From contig DKBI01000023.1 of assembly GCA_002451175.1 (NCBI GenBank), positions 4,392-26,332 of the forward strand: 21,941 nt of DNA, read 5' to 3'. Shown here one piece after another: positions 8,065 to 15,963 of the stretch. A model generated the notes under the pieces. It ran no database searches. It was not told where the DNA came from and saw only the letters and a program-made list of their open reading frames with translations. The number at the start of each line of letters is the position of its first letter. Position 1 is the first letter of the stretch. Source of the DNA: Betaproteobacteria bacterium UBA6904. Lineage in GTDB: Bacteria > Pseudomonadota > Gammaproteobacteria > Burkholderiales > SG8-39. A program made the position numbers and the translations under genes.

Positions 8065-8144
8065 GCGGCGATCGTGCGGGAGTTAAAATGGAGCGGCATC
8101 TTAACGCATTCCCCTGGGCCGCCCGCCGGTGCGCGCGGCGGAGC
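8065..8144. promoter_or_regulatory. Divergent intergenic region rubredoxin / thiD
   Basis: Eighty bases between divergent starts must hold promoters for both directions. The clearest element is a plus-strand TAAAAT (8084-8089), a good -10 for thiD with a leader of about 50 bases, but no convincing -35 lies 16-18 bases upstream. On the minus strand TTAAGAT near 8099-8105 could serve the rubredoxin gene. I see no thiamine pyrophosphate riboswitch signature (no CTGAGA and no matching second arm), so thiD-thiE control by TPP is not evident here. Confidence 0.35.
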
Positions 8145-8948
8145 ATGGCCACCTCGCCACCAAACGTCGTCGTCTTTGCCGCGTCGGATCCCACGTCGGG
8201 AGCCGGGCTGCAGGCCGACCTGCTGACGCTGGCTGCGCTGGGCTGTCACGCCTTGACGGTGGTCACCGCGCTGACCGCGCAGGACACGCACGGCGTGCGC
8301 GCCGTGCAGCCGGTGGATGCCGCCTGGGTCGAAGAGCAGGCGCGCGCGGTGCTCCAGGAATTTCCCGTCGCGGCATTCAAGATCGGCGTGCTCGCGACCG
8401 CCGCGAATGCGATGATCGTCGCGCGTATTCTGGCGACGTATCCGGACGCGCCGGTGATTCTCGATCCGGTGCTCGCCTCCGGCCGCGGGGATTCGCTCGC
8501 CGCGGACTCGGTCGTGGCGGCGCTGCGCGCCGAACTGCTGCCCCGCACGACCGTGCTGACGCCGAACAGCCTCGAGGCCCGGCGCCTGGCGGGAGACGCG
8601 CCGCAGGCCGACCTGGCGAGGTGCGCGCAGCGCCTCGTGCAGCTCGGCGCGCGGTTCGTTCTCGTCACCGGAACGCACGAAGCGACGACCGAGGTGACGA
8701 ATACTCTGTACGGTGAGACGGGCGTCGTGCGTGCCGATCGTTGGGCGCGACTGCCCGGCAGCTACCACGGCTCCGGGTGCACGCTCGCCTCCGCGATCGC
8801 AGCGCAGCTTGCGCAGGGTCGGCAGGTCGCGGACGCCGTGCACGTCGCGCAGGCGTACACCTGGGATAGCCTAAGGGCGGCGTTCAGGCCTGCGTCCGGG
8901 CAATGGATCCCGAATCGCCTTGCGGGCCCGCGAGGTCCGGCGCGATGA
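8145..8948 (+). CDS. thiD: Hydroxymethylpyrimidine/phosphomethylpyrimidine kinase ThiD
   Basis: Ribokinase-family enzyme that phosphorylates HMP and HMP-P for thiamine pyrophosphate assembly. The 267-residue product shows the N-terminal AASDPTSGAGLQADL substrate/turn region (12-26), the TALTAQDTHGV segment (41-51), ILDPVLASGRGDSL (105-118) and the catalytic anion-hole motif GSGCTLASA at 209-217. The ATG at 8145 is chosen because the family's conserved first strand starts a few residues later; an in-frame ATG at 8088 would add 19 arginine-rich residues with no family counterpart. A purine-rich cggcggag precedes the start closely. The stop overlaps thiE by four bases (ATGA). Confidence 0.94.
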   Translation: MATSPPNVVVFAASDPTSGAGLQADLLTLAALGCHALTVVTALTAQDTHGVRAVQPVDAAWVEEQARAVLQEFPVAAFKIGVLATAANAMIVARILATYPDAPVILDPVLASGRGDSLAADSVVAALRAELLPRTTVLTPNSLEARRLAGDAPQADLARCAQRLVQLGARFVLVTGTHEATTEVTNTLYGETGVVRADRWARLPGSYHGSGCTLASAIAAQLAQGRQVADAVHVAQAYTWDSLRAAFRPASGQWIPNRLAGPRGPAR

Positions 8949-9571
8949 TGCGGCCCGGCCTGTATCTGATCACCCCGGACGATGCCGATGCCGCACGTTT
9001 CGTCGCGCGCGTCGCGCAGGCGCTGGAAGGCGCGGATGCGGGCTGCTGGGCAGCCCTGCAGTACCGCAACAAGCACGCGGACGCCGGCCAGCGGCTGCAA
9101 CAGGCCCGCGCGCTGGCGGGACTCGCCCGCGGCCGCGGAATCCCCTTCATCGTCAACGATGATGTCGAGCTCGCGCTCGCCGTCGAGGCTGATGGCGTGC
9201 ACCTGGGCCGCGATGACGGCGACCTGGCCGCAGCCCGCCGGCGGATCCAGCACCGACTGCTCGGCGCGTCGTGTCACGCGTCGCTCGAGGCGGCGCGGTC
9301 CGCCGTCGCCGCGGGCGCGGATCACGTCGCGTTCGGCGCCGTCTTTCCGTCGCGCACCAAACCGCTGGCGGTGCGCGCGCCGTTGGCGATCCTGCGCGAA
9401 GCCCGAACGCTGGGCGTGCCCGTGGTTGCGATCGGCGGCATCGACGCGGACAATGCCGCCGACGCGATTCGCGCCGGGGCGGACGCCATCGCCGTCATCT
9501 CGGCAGTGTTCGACGCGCCCGATCCGGCGGCGAGCGCCCGCGCGCTAGCGCGCATGTTCAACGCCACCTGA
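8945..9571 (+). CDS. thiE: Thiamine-phosphate synthase ThiE
   Basis: Joins HMP pyrophosphate to thiazole phosphate to make thiamine phosphate. The 208-residue TIM-barrel protein has the pyrophosphate-binding QYRNK (39-43), the metal-site [18 protein letters not shown] (71-88), GASCH (107-111), GAVFPSRTK (131-139), and the phosphate-binding GGI (164-166) and VISAVF (184-189). Start choice: ATG 8945, in an ATGA overlap with thiD; an ATG codon follows directly at 8948 and could be used instead. The thiazole-branch genes (thiG, thiS, thiO) are not in the window. Confidence 0.96.
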   Translation: MMRPGLYLITPDDADAARFVARVAQALEGADAGCWAALQYRNKHADAGQRLQQARALAGLARGRGIPFIVNDDVELALAVEADGVHLGRDDGDLAAARRRIQHRLLGASCHASLEAARSAVAAGADHVAFGAVFPSRTKPLAVRAPLAILREARTLGVPVVAIGGIDADNAADAIRAGADAIAVISAVFDAPDPAASARALARMFNAT

Positions 9572-9582
9572 GCCACTTGCCC

Positions 9583-10863
9583 ATGACCACACGCAACGAA
9601 ACCCTGTTTGCCCGCGCCCAGCAACGCATCCCGGCCGGCGTCAATTCACCCGTGCGCGCGTTTCGCGCCGTCGGCGGCGCGCCGGCCTTCTTCGAGCGAG
9701 CCTCGGGCGCCTATCTGTGGGATGCCGACGGCCGACGCCTGATCGACTACGTGGGCTCCTGGGGACCGATGGTCGCGGGGCACACCCATCCGGCGGTTGT
9801 CGAGGCCGTGCAGGCCGCGGCCGCGCGCGCGCTGTCCTTCGGCGCACCCACCGAGGCGGAAATCGAGATGGCGGAGACGATCTGCCGTCTCGTGCCCAGC
9901 ATCGAGCTGGTGCGCCTCGTGTCCTCGGGCACCGAGGCGACGATGAGCGCCCTGCGCCTCGCCCGCGGCCACACGGGCCGCGACCTGATCGTCAAGTTCG
10001 AGGGCTGCTATCACGGCCACGCGGATTCGCTCCTCGTCAAGGCGGGCTCCGGCGCGCTGACGTTCGGCAACCCGAGTTCCGCCGGGGTGCCGGCGGCAAC
10101 GGCGGCGCATACGCTCGTGCTGAATTACAACGACACGGCGCAGCTCGAGGAGACCTTCCGCGCACGGGGCGCCGAGATTGCCGGAGTCATCGTCGAGCCG
10201 GTGGCGGGAAACATGAACCTCGTGGTCCCGCGAGCCGCTTTTCTCGAGACGCTGCGCACGCTGTGCACGCAGCACGGCGCCGTGCTCATTTTCGACGAGG
10301 TGATGACGGGTTTTCGCGTCGCGCGCGGCGGCGCGCAGGCGCATTTCGGCATCGTCCCGGACCTGACGACGCTCGGCAAGGTGATCGGCGGCGGGCTGCC
10401 GGTCGGCGCGTTCGGCGGCCGGCGCGACATCATGGAGCGCATCGCGCCGCTCGGGCCCGTCTATCAGGCCGGAACCCTCTCCGGAAACCCGGTCGCCGTC
10501 GCGGCGGGGCTCGCGACGCTCAGGCTCGTCGCCGCCCCCGGCTTCCAGGAAGCGATCGAGCGCACCACGCGCGCGCTCGTCGAGGGCCTCGTCGCCGCGG
10601 CGCGTCAGGCCGGCGTCGAATTCTCCGCCCAGTCCATCGGCAGCATGTTCGGACTGTACTTCCGCGCCGCGCCGCCGGAATCCTTCGCCGAGGTCATGAC
10701 CTGCGACCGCGAGCGCTTCAACCGGTTCTTTCACGCCATGCTCGCGCGCGGCGTCTATCTCGCGCCATCCGCCTACGAGGCGGGTTTCGTGTCGGCGGCG
10801 CACGGTGCGACGGAAATCGAAGCGACGCTCGCCGCGGCGCGTGAGGCGTTCCGCGCGCTATAG
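9583..10863 (+). CDS. hemL: Glutamate-1-semialdehyde 2,1-aminomutase HemL
   Basis: PLP enzyme that converts glutamate-1-semialdehyde to 5-aminolevulinate, so the organism uses the C5 route to haem. The 426-residue product matches the family from start to end: [13 protein letters not shown] (15-27), the [16 protein letters not shown] block (114-129), [15 protein letters not shown] (143-157), [10 protein letters not shown] (236-245) and the PLP lysine K266 in [18 protein letters not shown]. The gene is 11 bases after thiE. Its TAG stop overlaps the convergent mgtE stop, so the 3' ends of the two operons share six bases and leave no room for a terminator between the coding regions. Confidence 0.98.
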   Translation: MTTRNETLFARAQQRIPAGVNSPVRAFRAVGGAPAFFERASGAYLWDADGRRLIDYVGSWGPMVAGHTHPAVVEAVQAAAARALSFGAPTEAEIEMAETICRLVPSIELVRLVSSGTEATMSALRLARGHTGRDLIVKFEGCYHGHADSLLVKAGSGALTFGNPSSAGVPAATAAHTLVLNYNDTAQLEETFRARGAEIAGVIVEPVAGNMNLVVPRAAFLETLRTLCTQHGAVLIFDEVMTGFRVARGGAQAHFGIVPDLTTLGKVIGGGLPVGAFGGRRDIMERIAPLGPVYQAGTLSGNPVAVAAGLATLRLVAAPGFQEAIERTTRALVEGLVAAARQAGVEFSAQSIGSMFGLYFRAAPPESFAEVMTCDRERFNRFFHAMLARGVYLAPSAYEAGFVSAAHGATEIEATLAAAREAFRAL

Positions 10864-12270
10864 GAGAAACAGGGTCGCGAGCCCGAGAAAGATGAAGAAG
10901 CCGCCCGAATCCGTGCAGGCGGTGATGAGCACGGAGGCGCCCGCCGCGGGATCGCGCCCCAGGCGCGCGCGAGCATAGGGAATCGCCACGCCCATGCCGG
11001 CGGCGAGGAGCAGCGTGAGCAGCATCGCCAGCGCCATGACGCCGCCGAGCGCCACGCTGCCGTAGAGCGCGAAGGCGACCGCGCCGAGGAGCGTCCCCCA
11101 CGCGACGCCGTTCAGCGTGGCCACACTGAGCTCCTTGCGCAGCAGCCGCCCCCAGTACTCGCGCTGAATCTGCCCGAGCGCGAGGGCCCGCACGATCATC
11201 GTCGTCGTCTGGTTGCCGGAGTTGCCGCCGATGCCGGCGACGATGGGCATCAGCGCGGCGAGGGCGACGAGCCTTTCGATCGAACCCTCGAACGCGCCGA
11301 TGACGCGCGAGGCGATGAATGCCGTCACGAGGTTCACCGCGAGCCACGCCCAGCGGTTGCGGAAGCTGTTCCAGACCGGGGCGAAGATGTCCTCCTCCTC
11401 TCGCAGCCCGGACTCGGCCAATTGCGCCTGCGAGCTCATGTCCCGGATGTAATCGACCACGGCATTGACCGTAAGGCGCCCGATGAGCCGCCCGAAGTGA
11501 TCGACCACGGGCGCGGAGACGAGGTCGTAGCGCTCGAACGCCTGCGCGGCGTCCTCGGCGGCATCCTCGGGGTGCAGCTGCAAGCTCACCGCCGCCATCA
11601 CCTGGCCGACCTCGAGCTCGAGGTCCGCGACGATCAGCTGCGCCAGCGGCAGCGTGCCGCGCAGCCGCTGCTCGCGGTCGACGACGAACAGCTGGTCGGT
11701 GTGATCGGGAAGCTGGTCCAGCCGCCGCAGGTACCGCGTGACGGCCTCCAGCGACACGTCCTCGCGCACGGTCACCTGGTCGAAGTCCATGACCGCGCCC
11801 ACCGTGCCCTCTTCGTAGGACAGAGCCGCCCGCAGCTGCTCGCGCTCCTCCTGCGGCAGCGCACGGATGACGTCCTGCGCGACCGCCTCCGGAAAATCCG
11901 GCAGCAGGTCGGCGATCTCGTCGGCCTCCAGGGTTCCGGCGGCGGCCACCAGCTCGCGCGGCTCCATGCGCGCGATGAGCGACTCGCGCACGGCATCCGA
12001 CAGCTCGAGCAGGATTTCGCCCTCGCGCTCGGCCCGCACGAGCTCCCAGACGATCTGCCGCTCGTCGAGCGGCAGCGCCTCGAGGACCACGGCGATGTCG
12101 GCGGGATGCAGCCGGTCGAGCCGGGCACGCACCGTGGCGAGCAGTGCCGGGTCGTGCTCTGCGGGTGCCGCGCCGTCTTCCGCAGGACGCAGGCGCGCGA
12201 GGACCGCCTGGATTTCACCGAGGTTCTGCTGCAGGTCCTCGACTTCCAGGCGATCCGGCAGTCCCGTCAT
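10858..12270 (-). CDS. mgtE: Magnesium channel/transporter MgtE
   Basis: The 470-residue homodimeric Mg2+ channel has the full MgtE layout: an acidic, helical cytosolic N domain (about 40-150), two CBS domains (about 155-275) that sense cytosolic Mg2+, and five predicted membrane helices from about residue 305 to the end. The pore-region signature [19 protein letters not shown] (347-363) and the TDSGGFF segment with D454, matching the Mg-site Asp of the last helix, are present. The ATG at 12270 overlaps the diguanylate cyclase stop in ATGA, so the two are probably co-translated. The 3' end overlaps hemL by six bases in the palindrome CTATAG. Confidence 0.95.
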   Translation of the reverse strand: MTGLPDRLEVEDLQQNLGEIQAVLARLRPAEDGAAPAEHDPALLATVRARLDRLHPADIAVVLEALPLDERQIVWELVRAEREGEILLELSDAVRESLIARMEPRELVAAAGTLEADEIADLLPDFPEAVAQDVIRALPQEEREQLRAALSYEEGTVGAVMDFDQVTVREDVSLEAVTRYLRRLDQLPDHTDQLFVVDREQRLRGTLPLAQLIVADLELEVGQVMAAVSLQLHPEDAAEDAAQAFERYDLVSAPVVDHFGRLIGRLTVNAVVDYIRDMSSQAQLAESGLREEEDIFAPVWNSFRNRWAWLAVNLVTAFIASRVIGAFEGSIERLVALAALMPIVAGIGGNSGNQTTTMIVRALALGQIQREYWGRLLRKELSVATLNGVAWGTLLGAVAFALYGSVALGGVMALAMLLTLLLAAGMGVAIPYARARLGRDPAAGASVLITACTDSGGFFIFLGLATLFLL

Positions 12271-13430
12271 GGCCCTCTCGCCTCGCGACGAATCACGGTG
12301 GTACGGTCGCGGCCGTCGGACTTCGAACGGTAGAGCGCGCCGTCGGCGCGCTGGAGCACGTCTTCGGCGGCCTCCCGGCCGTCCGTGTCGGAAACGCCCG
12401 CCGAGAACGTGGCGTCCTTCGGCATTGCGCCGTGCAGGCGCTCGAAGAATTTCTGCGCGCTCGCGGCATCGCAACCGTGCAGCAGGACGGCGAACTCCTC
12501 GCCGCCGTAGCGCGCGATCAAATCTCCCGCCCGCATGCGTCCGGCGAGCGCCTGCGCGACTTCGCGCAGCAGGCGGTCTCCGGCCTGGTGACCGTGCGTG
12601 TCGTTATAGCGCTTGAAATGGTCCAGGTCGATCAGCCCGATCGCGCACGCAAGCCCCGTCCGGCGCGCCCGGTCGAGCCCCTTGCCGAGGTCCTCGTCCC
12701 AGACACGCCGGTTCGGCAACCCGGTGAGCGCGTCGATGCGCGCCATTTCCGCGAGCCGAGCCGTGAGCGCGCTCGACTTGGCGAGCGCGACGCCGAGCCA
12801 ATGGGCCAGATACAGCGCGAGGAGCAGCGACACGCCGCCGAAGATGACGAGCAGCACGCGCGCCCGGTCGCCCGCCTCGCTGGCCTCTTCCGCCGCGGAG
12901 GCCGCCCGCGCGCTTACCTGATTGCCCAGTTCGCGGAGTTGGGCCGCGACGCGGTTGGCCGTGGCGTCGCCGAGCGCTGCGCTCAAAGCCGCCGCACCGC
13001 CTTTCGGGTTGCGCGGCGCCTGCAAGGCGGAGGCGATGCCCTCGTAACGCTCGAGCGTGCGCTTCGCAGACTGCAGCAAGGCTCCCTCGCCCGCCTCCAG
13101 GCGTGCCCCGGCCATCGCGTCCATCTCGAGGCGCAGTGTCGCGAGCGTGCTCAGATATCGATCGCGGATCCGATCATCGACCGCCTTGGCAGGGATTTTC
13201 GAGCGCAGCGCCTCGCCCAGGTAGCGTTCCTGCAGCGTCTCCAGTTCGTAGGCCAGCAGCGATACGTCGAAGACGCGCCGCGCGAGCAGCGACGCGTCGG
13301 TGACGGCCTCCTTGCCGTTGCGCTCGGCCTCGATGCCCACCCAGGACGACAGCAGCGCGGCGAACACGAGCGCGATGACCACCGACGCGCGCGCGACGAA
13401 TTTCCAGTCGTAGCTGGCGCGCCAATTCAT
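12267..13430 (-). CDS. Membrane-bound GGDEF diguanylate cyclase
   Basis: The product (387 residues) has a membrane helix at about 13-32, an extracytoplasmic helical region (about 33-188) of no family I recognise, a second helix (about 191-215) and a C-terminal GGDEF domain. The domain starts with DALTGLPNRR (233-242), has the metal-binding DLDHFKRYND (268-277) and the active-site GGEEF (309-313). An allosteric I-site RxxD (R300-D303) lies exactly five residues before it, so it should be an active, product-inhibited cyclase making c-di-GMP. The ATG at 13430 is chosen because it starts the first plausible cytoplasmic lead-in before the helix; upstream in-frame codons run into mtgA. It sits 32 bases after mtgA and overlaps mgtE by four. 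Confidence 0.93.
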   Translation of the reverse strand: MNWRASYDWKFVARASVVIALVFAALLSSWVGIEAERNGKEAVTDASLLARRVFDVSLLAYELETLQERYLGEALRSKIPAKAVDDRIRDRYLSTLATLRLEMDAMAGARLEAGEGALLQSAKRTLERYEGIASALQAPRNPKGGAAALSAALGDATANRVAAQLRELGNQVSARAASAAEEASEAGDRARVLLVIFGGVSLLLALYLAHWLGVALAKSSALTARLAEMARIDALTGLPNRRVWDEDLGKGLDRARRTGLACAIGLIDLDHFKRYNDTHGHQAGDRLLREVAQALAGRMRAGDLIARYGGEEFAVLLHGCDAASAQKFFERLHGAMPKDATFSAGVSDTDGREAAEDVLQRADGALYRSKSDGRDRTTVIRREARGP

Positions 13431-13462
13431 GTCCGCGAGTCTATCGCCGCGCGTCGCGCGAG

Positions 13463-14170
13463 TTAAGGAATTTTGGCCGCCGGCATGCGGGCGATGATCG
13501 TCTGCACGCGGCCCTGCACGTAGGACGTGGTGCGCCCCCGCTCGTAGCGCCGCGGGCTCGGGAGGATCGCCGCGAGCCACGCGGCCTGCTCGGCGTTCAA
13601 GTCCGCGGCGGAGACGCCGAAGTGGTAGCGCGCGGCGGCCTCGGCGCCGAAGAGCCCCTCACCCCATTCCGCCACGTTGAGGTAGATCTCCAGAATGCGC
13701 CGTTTCGGCATGACGGTCTCCAGCATCAGCGTGATCGCGGCCTCCTGCCCCTTGCGCAACCAGGACCGTTCGCCGGACAGAAAGAGGTTCTTGGCGAGCT
13801 GCTGGCTGATGGTCGAGGCGCCCGCGACCACCGCGCCCTTGCGCTCGTTGCGCTCCATCGCCTTCTGGATCGCCTCCCAGTCGAAGCCCTCGTGACCGAC
13901 GAACTTCGCGTCCTCCGCCGCCACGACGGCACGCTTGAGCTGCGCCGAGATCCGCTCGTAGGGCACCCAGCGGTGGCGCAGCACGGCGGCGCGGTTCCTG
14001 GATTGCAGCTGCTCGAGGCGCGCGCGCATGAACGCGGTCTGCTCCGGATTGTGCTGGCTCCACCACAGTACGTGCGCGTAGTACCAGCCCTGGACGACCG
14101 CGACTGTGAGAATCAGCGTCGCGACGCTGTATGCGAGGAGACGCCAGGCCCAGCGCGCGTAGCGCGTCAT
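13463..14170 (-). CDS. mtgA: Monofunctional biosynthetic peptidoglycan transglycosylase MtgA
   Basis: GT51 enzyme that polymerises lipid II into glycan strands without a transpeptidase domain. The 235-residue product has one N-terminal membrane helix (about 9-29) and the GT51 motifs: EDAKFVGHEGFDWEAI with catalytic E86, GASTISQQLAKNLFLS (117-132), RKGQEAAITLMLE (139-151), and KRRILEIYLNVAEWG (156-170). The second acidic residue is in the E151/E161 region. The ATG at 14170 is chosen because it directly precedes the basic start and membrane helix; the gene is 14 bases after aroE. The mpl-yqiA-RNB-tonB-aroE-mtgA order is a betaproteobacterial arrangement. Confidence 0.96.
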   Translation of the reverse strand: MTRYARWAWRLLAYSVATLILTVAVVQGWYYAHVLWWSQHNPEQTAFMRARLEQLQSRNRAAVLRHRWVPYERISAQLKRAVVAAEDAKFVGHEGFDWEAIQKAMERNERKGAVVAGASTISQQLAKNLFLSGERSWLRKGQEAAITLMLETVMPKRRILEIYLNVAEWGEGLFGAEAAARYHFGVSAADLNAEQAAWLAAILPSPRRYERGRTTSYVQGRVQTIIARMPAAKIP

Positions 14171-14184
14171 CGCGTGCCGCCCGC

Positions 14185-15003
14185 TCAGACGGCGCGCAGC
14201 GCGGCCAGCACGGGCGCCGTGGGGGGACGGACTCCGCGCCAGAGCAGGAACGACTCGGCCGCCTGCTCGACGAGCATGCCCCACCCGTCGCACGCCCGGG
14301 CACCAGCGGCGCGCGCCTGGGCGAGGAACGGCGTGTCGTGCCCGTACACCATGTCATACGCGAGGGCATCGCGCCCAAAGACTGTTGCAGGCAGCGGCAG
14401 GGCCGCACCCGAGAGTCCCGCAGAAGTCGCGTTGATCACCAGGTCGAAGGAGGCTCCCGCCAGGCCGTCGAACCCCGTGGCGGAGAGTGGGTGGGCGCGT
14501 TCGTTGGAGGCAAACTCGGCGGCCAGGGCCGCCGCGCGCGCCGGCGTGCGGTTGGCAACCACCAATTGCGCGCAGCCGGCCTCGAGCAGCGGCAGGATCA
14601 CCCCCCGGGCCGCGCCGCCGGCACCGATCAGCAGCACGCGGATTCCCGCCATCGCGCACCCGAGATTGGAGACGAGGTCGCGGACGAGTCCGGCACCGTC
14701 GGTGTTGTCGCCGAGCACGCCGTTTTCGGCGAACTGCAGGGTGTTCGCGGCCCGCGCCGCGCGTGCCCGGTGCGTGAGCACCGCGCTGTACCGATACGCC
14801 GCCTCCTTGAACGGCAAAGTGACGTTCGCGCCGCAGCCGCCGCGGCGGCGAAAATCATCGACCGTCTGCGCAAAGCCCTCGAGCGGCGACTCGATTCGGA
14901 CGTACTCCATGTCCTGCCCCGTGGCCTGCGCAAACTGCGCATGAATCCAAGGCGACCTGGAATGCGCGACCGGGTTGCCGATGACAGCGTAGCGGTCCGT
15001 CAC
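14185..15003 (-). CDS. aroE: Shikimate dehydrogenase AroE
   Basis: NADPH-dependent reduction of 3-dehydroshikimate to shikimate. The 272-residue product has the shikimate-binding SRSP (15-18), NVTLPFK with catalytic lysine K66, NTDG with D102, the dinucleotide-binding GAGGAARG (127-134), the NADP-selecting NRTPAR (around 151-156), and the C-terminal GMLVEQAAESFLLW. The start is GTG at 15003; the VIGNP strand that begins the family follows within six residues, and no ATG lies near it. It lies 17 bases after tonB and 14 before mtgA. Another shikimate gene, aroQ, is in the plus-strand block further right. Confidence 0.96.
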   Translation of the reverse strand: MTDRYAVIGNPVAHSRSPWIHAQFAQATGQDMEYVRIESPLEGFAQTVDDFRRRGGCGANVTLPFKEAAYRYSAVLTHRARAARAANTLQFAENGVLGDNTDGAGLVRDLVSNLGCAMAGIRVLLIGAGGAARGVILPLLEAGCAQLVVANRTPARAAALAAEFASNERAHPLSATGFDGLAGASFDLVINATSAGLSGAALPLPATVFGRDALAYDMVYGHDTPFLAQARAAGARACDGWGMLVEQAAESFLLWRGVRPPTAPVLAALRAV

Positions 15004-15020
15004 GCGCTCCCCGCCCTCGC

Positions 15021-15938
15021 CTATTCCGCGCGCGTGCCGAGCGTATCGCCGCGCTCGAAGAACCAGGTGCGCGTGATGACGAGCAGATCGACGTCACGCC
15101 GGATATCGGCCGGGAACGGCGCAAACGGCTCGGCCATGCGCACGATCCGGTACGCCGCTTCGTCGAGAACCTTCAGCCCGGAGGAGCGATCGAGCTCCAT
15201 CTTGTCCACGGTGCCGTCCGGCCGAATGGTCACGGTCAGGCGCAGGCTGCCGTACAGCTTGCCTCGCGCCTCCGAGGGATAGTTGAGCGTGCCGATGCGC
15301 TCGATCTTCATCCGCCAGCCCTCCTCGTACTGCGCGAAACGGTACTCGGTGGCGCGCGCCCCGAGGAATTTCTTCCGCGGGCGCTTCTGGTATTCCTCGT
15401 GCGCGCGGTCGATCTGCGCCTGCAGCTTGAGCGCCGTCAGCGCGAGATCTGCGAGATCGCGGCCCGAAACGCGCGGCGCCGGTTCGCTGGATTCGGCACG
15501 TTGCGTGGTGTCCGGGACCGCGTTCGCCGGTGCCGGCGCCGGCTGCGTGAGCACGCGCTGCCGCTTCGGCTCGCGCTGCTGCACCCGGCGCTGCCCCTCG
15601 GCCAGATCGCGCCCCGCGTCGCGCGGCTCGGTAACCGGCAGGGGCGTGCGGGCCCGGCGCGCCTCGTCCGTATTGCCGCCGCCGTCGAGATTGGCCTGGG
15701 CGAGCGCCTCACGCTTCGCCGGTGCCTCCTGCGTCCGCGCGTTGACGAGGATGACGTCCAGCGGCTGGCTCGCGGATTTCCAGCGCAGCGCGTCGGGAAA
15801 GCGGAAATGGACGCTCAGCGCGAAGGCATGCAGCAGGACGGACGCACCCACCGACACCCACAGTAGGCGCGACTGGCGATCGAGACGCGCCCAGTAATCG
15901 GCGGGACGGAACAAGAAGGTTGCGAAGGCGCCCGACAA
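15021..15938 (-). CDS. TonB-family protein (C-terminal TonB domain)
   Basis: The 305-residue product has a cytoplasmic lead of about 25 residues, one membrane helix (about 26-44), a long charged linker rich in Arg, Glu, Ala and Pro (about 55-185), and a C-terminal TonB-like domain (about 206-292). The domain shows NYPSEARGKLYGSLRLTV, the IRPDGTVDKMELDRSSG turn, and LDEAAYRIVRMAEPFAPFP. The linker lacks the long Pro-Glu/Pro-Lys repeats of classical TonB, and no exbB/exbD is near, so a general TonB-like envelope role is as likely as siderophore uptake. The start is TTG at 15938, with GGAG five bases before it. The gene lies 25 bases after the RNB gene. Confidence 0.85.
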   Translation of the reverse strand: MSGAFATFLFRPADYWARLDRQSRLLWVSVGASVLLHAFALSVHFRFPDALRWKSASQPLDVILVNARTQEAPAKREALAQANLDGGGNTDEARRARTPLPVTEPRDAGRDLAEGQRRVQQREPKRQRVLTQPAPAPANAVPDTTQRAESSEPAPRVSGRDLADLALTALKLQAQIDRAHEEYQKRPRKKFLGARATEYRFAQYEEGWRMKIERIGTLNYPSEARGKLYGSLRLTVTIRPDGTVDKMELDRSSGLKVLDEAAYRIVRMAEPFAPFPADIRRDVDLLVITRTWFFERGDTLGTRAE

Positions 15939-15963
15939 ATCGGCTCCGGAGAATATCCGGGCG

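Noticed and set aside
8065..8144. TPP riboswitch upstream of thiD
   Set aside because: The leader is only about 50-80 bases and lacks the CTGAGA core and the conserved second arm.
12267..13580. Diguanylate cyclase start at the upstream ATG 13580
   Set aside because: It would overlap the last 118 bases of mtgA and add 50 residues of basic low-complexity sequence before the membrane helix; ATG 13430 fits better.
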